DNA of 64,000 nt from Micropterix aruncella (GCA_944548615.1 CALYMY010000049.1:124001-188000); one strand, 5' to 3'; shown: positions 35,982 to 50,063, counted from the first letter of the stretch. A program made the numbers and translations. The notes: generated by a model from the sequence alone, not told the origin.

Positions 35982-37543
35982 AGGAGTTCCCTCGTCGGGA
36001 GCCAACCCTGGGTGCAGCAGCCATGTCATGGTGGAACTTAGTAATTGCCATCATAATGGAATGCCTATACCAAATTTCACGTCTCTACGGTTGACCGTTG
36101 AGGAGTTCCCTCGTCGGGAGCCAACCCTGGGTGCAGCAGCCATGTCATGGTGGAACTTAGTAATTGCCATCATAATGGAATGCCTATACCAAATTTCACG
36201 TCTCTACGGTTGACCGTTGAGGAGTTCCCTCGTCGGGAGCCAACCCTGGGTGCAGCAGCGATGTCATGGTGGAACTTAGAAATTGCCGTCATAATGGAAT
36301 GCCTATACCAAATTTCACGTCTCTACGGTTGACCGTTGAGGAGTTCCCTCGTCGGGAGCCAACCCTGGGTGCAGCAGCCATGTCATGGTGGAACTTAGTA
36401 ATTGCCATCATAATGGAATGCCTATACCAAATTTCACGTCTCTACGGTTGACCGTTGAGGAGTTCCCTCGTCGGGAGCCAACCCTGGGTGCAGCAGCCAT
36501 GTCATGGTGGAACTTAGTAATTGCCATCATAATGGAATGCTATACCAAATTTCACGTCTCTACGGTTGACCGTTGAGGAGTTCCCTCGTCGGGAGCCAAC
36601 CCTGGGTGCAGCAGCCATGTCATGGTGGAACTTAGTAATTGCCATCATAATGGAATGCCTATACCAAATTTCACGTCTCTACGGTTGACCGTTGAGGAGT
36701 TCCCTCGTCGGGAGCCAACCCTGGGTGCAGCAGCCATGTCATGGTGGAACTTAGTAATTGCCATCATAATGGAATGCCTATACCAAATTTCACGTCTCTA
36801 CGGTTGACCGTTGAGGAGTTCCCTCGTCGGGAGCCAACCCTGGGTGCAGCAGCCATGTCATGGTGGAACTTAGTAATTGCCATCATAATGGAATGCCTAT
36901 ACCAAATTTCACGTCTCTACGGTTGACCGTTGAGGAGTTCCCTCGTCGGGAGCCAACCCTGGGTGCAGCAGCGATGTCATGGTGGAACTTAGAAATTGCC
37001 AGTCATAATGGAATGCCTATACCAAATTTCACGTCTCTACGGTTGACCGTTGAGGAGTTCCCTCGTCGGGAGCCAACCCTGGGTGCAGCAGCCATGTCAT
37101 GGTGGAACTTAGTAATTGCCATCATAATGGAATGCCTATACCAAATTTCACGTCTCTACGGTTGACCGTTGAGGAGTTCCCTCGTCGGGAGCCAACCCTG
37201 GGTGCAGCAGCCATGTCATGGTGGAACTTAGTAATTGCCATCATAATGGAATGCCTATACCAAATTTCACGTCTCTACGGTTGACCGTTGAGGAGTTCCC
37301 TCGTCGGGAGCCAACCCTGGGTGCAGCAGCCATGTCATGGTGGAACTTAGTAATTGCCATCATAATGGAATGCCTATACCAAATTTCACGTCTCTACGGT
37401 TGACCGTTGAGAAGTTCCCTCGTCGGGAGCCAACCCTGGGTGCAGCAGCCATGTCATGGTGGAACTTAGTAATTGCCATCATAATGGAATGCCTATACCA
37501 AATTTCACGTCTCTACGGTTGACCGTTGAGGAGTTCCCTCGTC
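35982..37543. repeat. 119-bp satellite array, U10 (13 copies)
   Basis: One extra A monomer between the B copies, which are now at positions 3 and 9. Copy 5 lacks a C (AATGCTATACC, about 36540) and copy 9 has an extra A (TGCCAGTCAT, about 37001), so net length is the standard plus 119. Confidence 0.96.
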
Positions 37544-37675
37544 CTTGTCACGTACCTCTTTCCGTAGGTTGTTTACTCCTTTTAATTCGTTTAACGCCTC
37601 GCGGGCAATATCTCTGGCTCTTTCCGGTATTTCTTCGAAATTCCGAAACGGCACTTCTATTTCTGTGGTCTCCAT
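37505..37675 (-). CDS. Putative 5' coding exon frame (U10)
   Basis: Unchanged from U1, although both satellites of this unit are rearranged; exon 37702-37556. Confidence 0.42.
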   Translation of the reverse strand: METTEIEVPFRNFEEIPERARDIAREALNELKGVNNLRKEVRDKDEGTPQRSTVET

Positions 37676-37922
37676 ATTGTCTCTTCTCGTTGATCAAAGG
37701 CACTGAAAATGAAAATGAAAAAGCACAGATTAAATAGTATTGAAAAGTAATTAAAGAAGAAGAAGAAGACGAGATAAAAAGCAGAAGCAATGAAATGAAA
37801 AGCGTTCTAAAACCCTATCTTTTGACACCTCGCTTGTGTGTATATGATAAAATAAAGAATATAATATTTAATTTATTAAACGAAGCCGCGGGAAAAATAC
37901 TAAAACTCCCTTGGCTCGGATC

Positions 37923-38092
37923 GCTACTATTGAAAACAAACATCGTAAAATCGATAAATAAACTTTCGCAAGTATGACGAGGGCTGAAGTTACCATAGAA
38001 ACAGAAATCGTTAAATCGATAAATATTCTATTGCGAGTCGGGCCACCGCCTGAGCTCGTTACTATGGAAACAAAACCGTTAAATCGATAAAT
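37923..38092 (-). promoter_or_regulatory. Triple X-box/ATCGATAA module (U10)
   Basis: Intact, identical to U1; 38093-38259 without recognised content. Confidence 0.5.
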
Positions 38093-38259
38093 CAATATAC
38101 CTATACAGATATTAAATCGTCTATAATTCCGTTAATATTACTCAGATTTGAAAATTAAAAGAAGCGTTAGATGCGCAAAGCAAAACTCTATTAGATAATA
38201 ATAAACAGGGAGGACTATTGATGCCTTTTAGCGCAATAGCCCTCAAACGTCGGAAGCCA

Positions 38260-40130
38260 ATTTATTTCGAAAAATGTGATTTTTTCATAACAATTTCTAT
38301 GTTCAAAATGAAAGTTTATATAAAAAAATTCAAAATGTCAAAATTTCGAAAATGCCATTTCGTAGAGATTTCAAAGGCCTTCGTTCTGTCCGAACACCGT
38401 AACGCGTTAGGTTTACTCTATCTCGATTTATTTCGAAAAATGTGATTTTTTCATAATAATTTCCAAGTTCAAAATGAAAGTTTATATAAAAATTTTCAAA
38501 ATATCAAAATTTCAAAAATGCCATTTTGTAGAGCTTAAGCGGGGTGTCGATCTCGCCAAAGACCGCAACGCGGTAGGTTTACTCTATCTCGATTTATTTC
38601 GAAAAATGTGATTTTTTCATAACAATTTCTATGTTCAAAATGAAAGTTTATATAAAATTTTTCAAAATGTCAAAATTTCGAAAATGCCATTTTGTAGAGA
38701 TTACCAAGGTCGTCGTTCTGTCCGAACGCCGTAACGCTATAGGTTTACTCTATCACGATCTTTTTCGAAAAATGTGATTTTTTCATAACAATTTCTATGT
38801 TTAAAATGAAATTTTATATAAAATTTTTCAAAATGTCAAAATTTCGAAAATGCCATTTTGTAGAGATTACCAAGGCCGTCGTTCTGTCCGAACGCCGTAA
38901 CGCTATAGGTTTACTCTATCACGATCTTTTTCGAAAAATGTGATTTTTTCATAATAATTTCTATGTTTAAAATGAAATTTTATATAAAATTTTTCAAAAT
39001 GTCAAAATTTCAAAAATGCCATTTTGTAGAGCTTAAGCGGGGTGTCGATCTAGCCAAAGACCGCAACGCGGTAGGTTTACTCTATCACGGTCTTTTTCGA
39101 AAAATGTCATTTATTCATAACAATTTCTATGTTCAAAATGAAAGTTTATATAAAAAATTTCAAAATGTCAAAATTTCGAAAATGCCATTTCGTAGAGATT
39201 ACCAAGGCCGTGGTTCTGTCCGAACGCCGTAACGCTATAGGTTTACTCTATCACGATCTTTTTCGAAAAATGTGATTTTTTCATTATAATTTCTATGTTT
39301 AAAATGAAATTTTATATAAAATTTTTCAAAATGTCAAAATTTCAAAAATGCCATTTTGTAGAGCTTAAGCGGGGTGTCGATCTCGCCAAAGACCGCAACG
39401 CGGTAGGTTTACTCTATCTCGATTTATTTCGAAAAATGTGATTTTTTCATAACAATTTCTATGTTCAAAATGAAAGTTTATATAAAAAATTTCAAAATGT
39501 CAAAATTTCGAAAATGCCATTTTGTAGAGATTACCAAGGCCGTCGTTCTGTCCGAACGCCGTAACCCTATAGGTTTACTCTATCACGATCTTTTTCGAAA
39601 AATGTGATTTTTTCATAACAATTTCTATGTTTAAAATGAAATTTTATATAAAATTTTTCAAAATGTCAAAATTTCGAAAATGCCATTTTGTAGAGATTAC
39701 CAAGGCCGTCGTTCTGTCCGAACGCCGTAACCCTATAGGTTTACTCTATCACGATCTTTTTCGAAAAATATGATTTTTTCATAATAATTTCTATGTTTAA
39801 AATGAAATTTTATATAAAATTTTTCAAAAAGTCAAAATTTCAAAAATGCCATTTTGTAGAGCTTAAGCGGGGTGTCGATCTCGCCAAAGACCGCAACGCG
39901 GTAGGTTTACTCTATCTCGTTCTTTTGTGAAAAATGTGATTTTTTCATAACAATTTCTATGTTCAAAATGAAAGTTTATATAAAAAATTTCAAAATGTCA
40001 AAATTTCGAAAATGCCATTTCGTAGAGATTTCAAAGGCCTTCGTTATGCCCAAACACCGTAACGCGTTTTATTTACTCTATCACGGTCTTTTTCGAAAAA
40101 TGACATTTATTCATAACAATTTCTATGTTC
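38260..40130. repeat. 166-bp satellite array, U11 (11 copies)
   Basis: Standard order; the five-monomer block missing in U10 is present here. Confidence 0.97.
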
Positions 40131-41573
40131 AGGAGTTCCCTCGTCGGGAGCCAACCCTGGGTGCAGCAGCCATGTCATGGTGGAACTTAGTAATTGCCAT
40201 CATAATGGAATGCCTATACCAAATTTCACGTCTCTACGGTTGACCGTTGAGGAGTTCCCTCGTCGGGAGCCAACCCTGGGTGCAGCAGCCATGTCATGGT
40301 GGAACTTAGTAATTGCCATCATAATGGAATGCCTATACCAAATTTCACGTCTCTACGGTTGACCGTTGAGGAGTTCCCTCGTCGGGAGCCAACCCTGGGT
40401 GCAGCAGCGATGTCATGGTGGAACTTAGAAATTGCCGTCATAATGGAATGCCTATACCAAATTTCACGTCTCTACGGTTGACCGTTGAGGAGTTCCCTCG
40501 TCGGGAGCCAACCCTGGGTGCAGCAGCCATGTCATGGTGGAACTTAGTAATTGCCATCATAATGGAATGCCTATACCAAATTTCACGTCTCTACGGTTGA
40601 CCGTTGAGGAGTTCCCTCGTCGGGAGCCAACCCTGGGTGCAGCAGCCATGTCATGGTGGAACTTAGTAATTGCCATCATAATGGAATGCCTATACCAAAT
40701 TTCACGTCTCTACGGTTGACCGTTGAGGAGTTCCCTCGTCGGGAGCCAACCCTGGGTGCAGCAGCCATGTCATGGTGGAACTTAGTAATTGCCATCATAA
40801 TGGAATGCCTATACCAAATTTCACGTCTCTACGGTTGACCGTTGAGGAGTTCCCTCGTCGGGAGCCAACCCTGGGTGCAGCAGCCATGTCATGGTGGAAC
40901 TTAGTAATTGCCATCATAATGGAATGCCTATACCAAATTTCACGTCTCTACGGTTGACCGTTGAGGAGTTCCCTCGTCGGGAGCCAACCCTGGGTGCAGC
41001 AGCGATGTCATGGTGGAACTTAGAAATTGCCGTCATAATGGAATGCCTATACCAAATTTCACGTCTCTACGGTTGACCGTTGAGGAGTTCCCTCGTCGGG
41101 AGCCAACCCTGGGTGCAGCAGCCATGTCATGGTGGAACTTAGTAATTGCCATCATAATGGAATGCCTATACCAAATTTCACGTCTCTACGGTTGACCGTT
41201 GAGGAGTTCCCTCGTCGGGAGCCAACCCTGGGTGCAGCAGCCATGTCATGGTGGAACTTAGTAATTGCCATCATAATGGAATGCCTATACCAAATTTCAC
41301 GTCTCTACGGTTGACCGTTGAGGAGTTCCCTCGTCGGGAGCCAACCCTGGGTGCAGCAGCCATGTCATGGTGGAACTTAGTAATTGCCATCATAATGGAA
41401 TGCCTATACCAAGTTTCACGTCTCTACGGTTGACCGTTGAGGAGTTCCCTCGTCGGGAGCCAACCCTGGGTGCAGCAGCCATGTCATGGTGGAACTTAGT
41501 AATTGCCATCATAATGGAATGCCTATACCAAATTTCACGTCTCTACGGTTGACCGTTGAGGAGTTCCCTCGTC
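40131..41573. repeat. 119-bp satellite array, U11 (12 copies)
   Basis: B at 3 and 8. The terminal GAGAAG variant seen in the other units is absent: the last junction reads GAGGAG. A private A-to-G change lies just before it (ACCAAGTTTC, about 41413). Confidence 0.97.
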
Positions 41574-41705
41574 CTTGTCACGTACCTCTTTCCGTAGGTT
41601 GTTTACTCCTTTTAATTCGTTTAACGCCTCGCGGGCAATATCTCTGGCTCTTTCCGGTATTTCTTCGAAATTCCGAAACGGCACTTCTATTTCTGTGGTC
41701 TCCAT
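41535..41705 (-). CDS. Putative 5' coding exon frame (U11)
   Basis: Unchanged from U1; exon 41732-41586. Confidence 0.42.
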   Translation of the reverse strand: METTEIEVPFRNFEEIPERARDIAREALNELKGVNNLRKEVRDKDEGTPQRSTVET

Positions 41706-41952
41706 ATTGTCTCTTCTCGTTGATCAAAGGCACTGAAAATGAAAATGAAAAAGCACAGATTAAATAGTATTGAAAAGTAATTAAAGAAGAAGAAGAAGAC
41801 GAGATAAAAAGCAGAAGCAATGAAATGAAAAGCGTTCTAAAACCCTATCTTTTGACACCTCGCTTGTGTGTATATGATAAAATAAAGAATATAATATTTA
41901 ATTTATTAAACGAAGCCGCGGGAAAAATACTAAAACTCCCTTGGCTCGGATC

Positions 41953-42122
41953 GCTACTATTGAAAACAAACATCGTAAAATCGATAAATAAACTTTCGCA
42001 AGTATGACGAGGGCTGAAGTTACCATAGAAACAGAAATCGTTAAATCGATAAATATTCTATTGCGAGTCGGGCCACCGCCTGAGCTCGTTACTATGGAAA
42101 CAAAACCGTTAAATCGATAAAT
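41953..42122 (-). promoter_or_regulatory. Triple X-box/ATCGATAA module (U11)
   Basis: Intact, identical to U1; 42123-42289 without recognised content. Confidence 0.5.
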
Positions 42123-42289
42123 CAATATACCTATACAGATATTAAATCGTCTATAATTCCGTTAATATTACTCAGATTTGAAAATTAAAAGAAGCGTTAG
42201 ATGCGCAAAGCAAAACTCTATTAGATAATAATAAACAGGGAGGACTATTGATGCCTTTTAGCGCAATAGCCCTCAAACGTCGGAAGCCA

Positions 42290-44160
42290 ATTTATTTCGA
42301 AAAATGTGATTTTTTCATAACAATTTCTATGTTCAAAATGAAAGTTTATATAAAAAAATTCAAAATGTCAAAATTTCGAAAATGCCATTTCGTAGAGATT
42401 TCAAAGGCCTTCGTTCTGTCCGAACACCGTAACGCGTTAGGTTTACTCTATCTCGATTTATTTCGAAAAATGTGATTTTTTCATAATAATTTCCAAGTTC
42501 AAAATGAAAGTTTATATAAAAATTTTCAAAATATCAAAATTTCAAAAATGCCATTTTGTAGAGCTTAAGCGGGGTGTCGATCTCGCCAAAGACCGCAACG
42601 CGGTAGGTTTACTCTATCTCGATTTATTTCGAAAAATGTGATTTTTTCATAACAATTTCTATGTTCAAAATGAAAGTTTATATAAAATTTTTCAAAATGT
42701 CAAAATTTCGAAAATGCCATTTTGTAGAGATTACCAAGGTCGTCGTTCTGTCCGAACGCCGTAACGCTATAGGTTTACTCTATCACGATCTTTTTCGAAA
42801 AATGTGATTTTTTCATAACAATTTCTATGTTTAAAATGAAATTTTATATAAAATTTTTCAAAATGTCAAAATTTCGAAAATGCCATTTTGTAGAGATTAC
42901 CAAGGCCGTCGTTCTGTCCGAACGCCGTAACGCTATAGGTTTACTCTATCACGATCTTTTTCGAAAAATGTGATTTTTTCATAATAATTTCTATGTTTAA
43001 AATGAAATTTTATATAAAATTTTTCAAAATGTCAAAATTTCAAAAATGCCATTTTGTAGAGCTTAAGCGGGGTGTCGATCTAGCCAAAGACCGCAACGCG
43101 GTAGGTTTACTCTATCACGGTCTTTTTCGAAAAATGTCATTTAATCATAACAATTTCTATGTTCAAAATGAAAGTTTATATAAAAAATTTCAAAATGTCA
43201 AAATTTCGAAAATGCCATTTCGTAGAGATTACCAAGGCCGTGGTTCTGTCCGAACGCCGTAACGCTATAGGTTTACTCTATCACGATCTTTTTCGAAAAA
43301 TGTGATTTTTTCATTATAATTTCTATGTTTAAAATGAAATTTTATATAAAATTTTTCAAAATGTCAAAATTTCAAAAATGCCATTTTGTAGAGCTTAAGC
43401 GGGGTGTCGATCTCGCCAAAGACCGCAACGCGGTAGGTTTACTCTATCTCGATTTATTTCGAAAAATGTGATTTTTTCATAACAATTTCTATGTTCAAAA
43501 TGAAAGTTTATATAAAAAATTTCAAAATGTCAAAATTTCGAAAATGCCATTTTGTAGAGATTACCAAGGCCGTCGTTCTGTCCGAACGCCGTAACCCTAT
43601 AGGTTTACTCTATCACGATCTTTTTCGAAAAATGTGATTTTTTCATAACAATTTCTATGTTTAAAATGAAATTTTATATAAAATTTTTCAAAATGTCAAA
43701 ATTTCGAAAATGCCATTTTGTAGAGATTACCAAGGCCGTCGTTCTGTCCGAACGCCGTAACCCTATAGGTTTACTCTATCACGATCTTTTTCGAAAAATA
43801 TGATTTTTTCATAATAATTTCTATGTTTAAAATGAAATTTTATATAAAATTTTTCAAAAAGTCAAAATTTCAAAAATGCCATTTTGTAGAGCTTAAGCGG
43901 GGTGTCGATCTCGCCAAAGACCGCAACGCGGTAGGTTTACTCTATCTCGTTCTTTTGTGAAAAATGTGATTTTTTCATAACAATTTCTATGTTCAAAATG
44001 AAAGTTTATATAAAAAATTTCAAAATGTCAAAATTTCGAAAATGCCATTTCGTAGAGATTTCAAAGGCCTTCGTTATGCCCAAACACCGTAACGCGTTTT
44101 ATTTACTCTATCACGGTCTTTTTCGAAAAATGACATTTATTCATAACAATTTCTATGTTC
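42290..44160. repeat. 166-bp satellite array, U12 (11 copies)
   Basis: Standard order; private T-to-A change at the start of the beta' monomer (TTTAATCATAAC, about 43143). Confidence 0.97.
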
Positions 44161-45603
44161 AGGAGTTCCCTCGTCGGGAGCCAACCCTGGGTGCAGCAGC
44201 CATGTCATGGTGGAACTTAGTAATTGCCATCATAATGGAATGCCTATACCAAATTTCACGTCTCTACGGTTGACCGTTGAGGAGTTCCCTCGTCGGGAGC
44301 CAACCCTGGGTGCAGCAGCCATGTCATGGTGGAACTTAGTAATTGCCATCATAATGGAATGCCTATACCAAATTTCACGTCTCTACGGTTGACCGTTGAG
44401 GAGTTCCCTCGTCGGGAGCCAACCCTGGGTGCAGCAGCGATGTCATGGTGGAACTTAGAAATTGCCGTCATAATGGAATGCCTATACCAAATTTCACGTC
44501 TCTACGGTTGACCGTTGAGGAGTTCCCTCGTCGGGAGCCAACCCTGGGTGCAGCAGCCATGTCATGGTGGAACTTAGTAATTGCCATCATAATGGAATGC
44601 CTATACCAAATTTCACGTCTCTACGGTTGACCGTTGAGGAGTTCCCTCGTCGGGAGCCAACCCTGGGTGCAGCAGCCATGTCATGGTGGAACTTAGTAAT
44701 TGCCATCATAATGGAATGCCTATACCAAATTTCACGTCTCTACGGTTGACCGTTGAGGAGTTCCCTCGTCGGGAGCCAACCCTGGGTGCAGCAGCCATGT
44801 CATGGTGGAACTTAGTAATTGCCATCATAATGGAATGCCTATACCAAATTTCACGTCTCTACGGTTGACCGTTGAGGAGTTCCCTCGTCGGGAGCCAACC
44901 CTGGGTGCAGCAGCCATGTCATGGTGGAACTTAGTAATTGCCATCATAATGGAATGCCTATACCAAATTTCACGTCTCTACGGTTGACCGTTGAGGAGTT
45001 CCCTCGTCGGGAGCCAACCCTGGGTGCAGCAGCGATGTCATGGTGGAACTTAGAAATTGCCGTCATAATGGAATGCCTATACCAAATTTCACGTCTCTAC
45101 GGTTGACCGTTGAGGAGTTCCCTCGTCGGGAGCCAACCCTGGGTGCAGCAGCCATGTCATGGTGGAACTTAGTAATTGCCATCATAATGGAATGCCTATA
45201 CCAAATTTCACGTCTCTACGGTTGACCGTTGAGGAGTTCCCTCGTCGGGAGCCAACCCTGGGTGCAGCAGCCATGTCATGGTGGAACTTAGTAATTGCCA
45301 TCATAATGGAATGCCTATACCAAATTTCACGTCTCTACGGTTGACCGTTGAGGAGTTCCCTCGTCGGGAGCCAACCCTGGGTGCAGCAGCCATGTCATGG
45401 TGGAACTTAGTAATTGCCATCATAATGGAATGCCTATACCAAATTTCACGTCTCTACGGTTGACCGTTGAGAAGTTCCCTCGTCGGGAGCCAACCCTGGG
45501 TGCAGCAGCCATGTCATGGTGGAACTTAGTAATTGCCATCATAATGGAATGCCTATACCAAATTTCACGTCTCTACGGTTGACCGTTGAGGAGTTCCCTC
45601 GTC
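44161..45603. repeat. 119-bp satellite array, U12 (12 copies)
   Basis: Standard form, B at 3 and 8, terminal GAGAAG present. Confidence 0.97.
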
Positions 45604-45735
45604 CTTGTCACGTACCTCTTTCCGTAGGTTGTTTACTCCTTTTAATTCGTTTAACGCCTCGCGGGCAATATCTCTGGCTCTTTCCGGTATTTCTTCGAAA
45701 TTCCGAAACGGCACTTCTATTTCTGTGGTCTCCAT
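45565..45735 (-). CDS. Putative 5' coding exon frame (U12)
   Basis: Unchanged from U1; exon 45762-45616. Confidence 0.42.
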   Translation of the reverse strand: METTEIEVPFRNFEEIPERARDIAREALNELKGVNNLRKEVRDKDEGTPQRSTVET

Positions 45736-45982
45736 ATTGTCTCTTCTCGTTGATCAAAGGCACTGAAAATGAAAATGAAAAAGCACAGATTAAATAGTAT
45801 TGAAAAGTAATTAAAGAAGAAGAAGAAGACGAGATAAAAAGCAGAAGCAATGAAATGAAAAGCGTTCTAAAACCCTATCTTTTGACACCTCGCTTGTGTG
45901 TATATGATAAAATAAAGAATATAATATTTAATTTATTAAACGAAGCCGCGGGAAAAATACTAAAACTCCCTTGGCTCGGATC

Positions 45983-46152
45983 GCTACTATTGAAAACAAA
46001 CATCGTAAAATCGATAAATAAACTTTCGCAAGTATGACGAGGGCTGAAGTTACCATAGAAACAGAAATCGTTAAATCGATAAATATTCTATTGCGAGTCG
46101 GGCCACCGCCTGAGCTCGTTACTATGGAAACAAAACCGTTAAATCGATAAAT
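45983..46152 (-). promoter_or_regulatory. Triple X-box/ATCGATAA module (U12)
   Basis: Intact, identical to U1; 46153-46319 without recognised content. Confidence 0.5.
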
Positions 46153-46319
46153 CAATATACCTATACAGATATTAAATCGTCTATAATTCCGTTAATATTA
46201 CTCAGATTTGAAAATTAAAAGAAGCGTTAGATGCGCAAAGCAAAACTCTATTAGATAATAATAAACAGGGAGGACTATTGATGCCTTTTAGCGCAATAGC
46301 CCTCAAACGTCGGAAGCCA

Positions 46320-48190
46320 ATTTATTTCGAAAAATGTGATTTTTTCATAACAATTTCTATGTTCAAAATGAAAGTTTATATAAAAAAATTCAAAATGTCA
46401 AAATTTCGAAAATGCCATTTCGTAGAGATTTCAAAGGCCTTCGTTCTGTCCGAACACCGTAACGCGTTAGGTTTACTCTATCTCGATTTATTTCGAAAAA
46501 TGTGATTTTTTCATAATAATTTCCAAGTTCAAAATGAAAGTTTATATAAAAATTTTCAAAATATCAAAATTTCAAAAATGCCATTTTGTAGAGCTTAAGC
46601 GGGGTGTCGATCTCGCCAAAGACCGCAACGCGGTAGGTTTACTCTATCTCGATTTATTTCGAAAAATGTGATTTTTTCATAACAATTTCTATGTTCAAAA
46701 TGAAAGTTTATATAAAATTTTTCAAAATGTCAAAATTTCGAAAATGCCATTTTGTAGAGATTACCAAGGTCGTCGTTCTGTCCGAACGCCGTAACGCTAT
46801 AGGTTTACTCTATCACGATCTTTTTCGAAAAATGTGATTTTTTCATAACAATTTCTATGTTTAAAATGAAATTTTATATAAAATTTTTCAAAATGTCAAA
46901 ATTTCGAAAATGCCATTTTGTAGAGATTACCAAGGCCGTCGTTCTGTCCGAACGCCGTAACGCTATAGGTTTACTCTATCACGATCTTTTTCGAAAAATG
47001 TGATTTTTTCATAATAATTTCTATGTTTAAAATGAAATTTTATATAAAATTTTTCAAAATGTCAAAATTTCAAAAATGCCATTTTGTAGAGCTTAAGCGG
47101 GGTGTCGATCTAGCCAAAGACCGCAACGCGGTAGGTTTACTCTATCACGGTCTTTTTCGAAAAATGTCATTTATTCATAACAATTTCTATGTTCAAAATG
47201 AAAGTTTATATAAAAAATTTCAAAATGTCAAAATTTCGAAAATGCCATTTCGTAGAGATTACCAAGGCCGTGGTTCTGTCCGAACGCCGTAACGCTATAG
47301 GTTTACTCTATCACGATCTTTTTCGAAAAATGTGATTTTTTCATTATAATTTCTATGTTTAAAATGAAATTTTATATAAAATTTTTCAAAATGTCAAAAT
47401 TTCAAAAATGCCATTTTGTAGAGCTTAAGCGGGGTGTCGATCTCGCCAAAGACCGCAACGCGGTAGGTTTACTCTATCTCGATTTATTTCGAAAAATGTG
47501 ATTTTTTCATAACAATTTCTATGTTCAAAATGAAAGTTTATATAAAAAATTTCAAAATGTCAAAATTTCGAAAATTCCATTTTGTAGAGATTACCAAGGC
47601 CGTCGTTCTGTCCGAACGCCGTAACCCTATAGGTTTACTCTATCACGATCTTTTTCGAAAAATGTGATTTTTTCATAACAATTTCTATGTTTAAAATGAA
47701 ATTTTATATAAAATTTTTCAAAATGTCAAAATTTCGAAAATGCCATTTTGTAGAGATTACCAAGGCCGTCGTTCTGTCCGAACGCCGTAACCCTATAGGT
47801 TTACTCTATCACGATCTTTTTCGAAAAATATGATTTTTTCATAATAATTTCTATGTTTAAAATGAAATTTTATATAAAATTTTTCAAAAAGTCAAAATTT
47901 CAAAAATGCCATTTTGTAGAGCTTAAGCGGGGTGTCGATCTCGCCAAAGACCGCAACGCGGTAGGTTTACTCTATCTCGTTCTTTTGTGAAAAATGTGAT
48001 TTTTTCATAACAATTTCTATGTTCAAAATGAAAGTTTATATAAAAAATTTCAAAATGTCAAAATTTCGAAAATGCCATTTCGTAGAGATTTCAAAGGCCT
48101 TCGTTATGCCCAAACACCGTAACGCGTTTTATTTACTCTATCACGGTCTTTTTCGAAAAATGACATTTATTCATAACAATTTCTATGTTC
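46320..48190. repeat. 166-bp satellite array, U13 (11 copies)
   Basis: Standard order; private G-to-T change in monomer 8 (GAAAATTCCATTTTG, about 47576). Confidence 0.97.
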
Positions 48191-49514
48191 AGGAGTTCCC
48201 TCGTCGGGAGCCAACCCTGGGTGCAGCAGCCATGTCATGGTGGAACTTAGTAATTGCCATCATAATGGAATGCCTATACCAAATTTCACGTCTCTACGGT
48301 TGACCGTTGAGGAGTTCCCTCGTCGGGAGCCAACCCTGGGTGCAGCAGCCATGTCATGGTGGAACTTAGTAATTGCCATCATAATGGAATGCCTATACCA
48401 AATTTCACGTCTCTACGGTTGACCGTTGAGGAGTTCCCTCGTCGGGAGCCAACCCTGGGTGCAGCAGCGATGTCATGGTGGAACTTAGAAATTGCCGTCA
48501 TAATGGAATGCCTATACCAAATTTCACGTCTCTACGGTTGACCGTTGAGGAGTTCCCTCGTCGGGAGCCAACCCTGGGTGCAGCAGCCATGTCATGGTGG
48601 AACTTAGTAATTGCCATCATAATGGAATGCCTATACCAAATTTCACGTCTCTACGGTTGACCGTTGAGGAGTTCCCTCGTCGGGAGCCAACCCTGGGTGC
48701 AGCAGCCATGTCATGGTGGAACTTAGTAATTGCCATCATAATGGAATGCCTATACCAAATTTCACGTCTCTACGGTTGACCGTTGAGGAGTTCCCTCGTC
48801 GGGAGCCAACCCTGGGTGCAGCAGCCATGTCATGGTGGAACTTAGTAATTGCCATCATAATGGAATGCCTATACCAAATTTCACGTCTCTACGGTTGACC
48901 GTTGAGGAGTTCCCTCGTCGGGAGCCAACCCTGGGTGCAGCAGCCATGTCATGGTGGAACTTAGTAATTGCCATCATAATGGAATGCCTATACCAAATTT
49001 CACGTCTCTACGGTTGACCGTTGAGGAGTTCCCTCGTCGGGAGCCAACCCTGGGTGCAGCAGCGATGTCATGGTGGAACTTAGAAATTGCCGTCATAATG
49101 GAATGCCTATACCAAATTTCACGTCTCTACGGTTGACCGTTGAGGAGTTCCCTCGTCGGGAGCCAACCCTGGGTGCAGCAGCCATGTCATGGTGGAACTT
49201 AGTAATTGCCATCATAATGGAATGCCTATACCAAATTTCACGTCTCTACGGTTGACCGTTGAGGAGTTCCCTCGTCGGGAGCCAACCCTGGGTGCAGCAG
49301 CCATGTCATGGTGGAACTTAGTAATTGCCATCATAATGGAATGCCTATACCAAATTTCACGTCTCTACGGTTGACCGTTGAGAAGTTCCCTCGTCGGGAG
49401 CCAACCCTGGGTGCAGCAGCCATGTCATGGTGGAACTTAGTAATTGCCATCATAATGGAATGCCTATACCAAATTTCACGTCTCTACGGTTGACCGTTGA
49501 GGAGTTCCCTCGTC
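48191..49514. repeat. 119-bp satellite array, U13 (11 copies)
   Basis: One A monomer missing after the second B, the same class of loss as in U6. It lacks the extra A of U6, so it is probably an independent event. Confidence 0.97.
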
Positions 49515-49646
49515 CTTGTCACGTACCTCTTTCCGTAGGTTGTTTACTCCTTTTAATTCGTTTAACGCCTCGCGGGCAATATCTCTGGCTCTTTCCGGTA
49601 TTTCTTCGAAATTCCGAAACGGCACTTCTATTTCTGTGGTCTCCAT
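49476..49646 (-). CDS. Putative 5' coding exon frame (U13)
   Basis: Unchanged from U1; exon 49673-49527. Confidence 0.42.
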   Translation of the reverse strand: METTEIEVPFRNFEEIPERARDIAREALNELKGVNNLRKEVRDKDEGTPQRSTVET

Positions 49647-49893
49647 ATTGTCTCTTCTCGTTGATCAAAGGCACTGAAAATGAAAATGAAAAAGCACAGA
49701 TTAAATAGTATTGAAAAGTAATTAAAGAAGAAGAAGAAGACGAGATAAAAAGCAGAAGCAATGAAATGAAAAGCGTTCTAAAACCCTATCTTTTGACACC
49801 TCGCTTGTGTGTATATGATAAAATAAAGAATATAATATTTAATTTATTAAACGAAGCCGCGGGAAAAATACTAAAACTCCCTTGGCTCGGATC

Positions 49894-50063
49894 GCTACTA
49901 TTGAAAACAAACATCGTAAAATCGATAAATAAACTTTCGCAAGTATGACGAGGGCTGAAGTTACCATAGAAACAGAAATCGTTAAATCGATAAATATTCT
50001 ATTGCGAGTCGGGCCACCGCCTGAGCTCGTTACTATGGAAACAAAACCGTTAAATCGATAAAT
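49894..50063 (-). promoter_or_regulatory. Triple X-box/ATCGATAA module (U13)
   Basis: Intact, identical to U1; 50064-50230 without recognised content. Confidence 0.5.
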
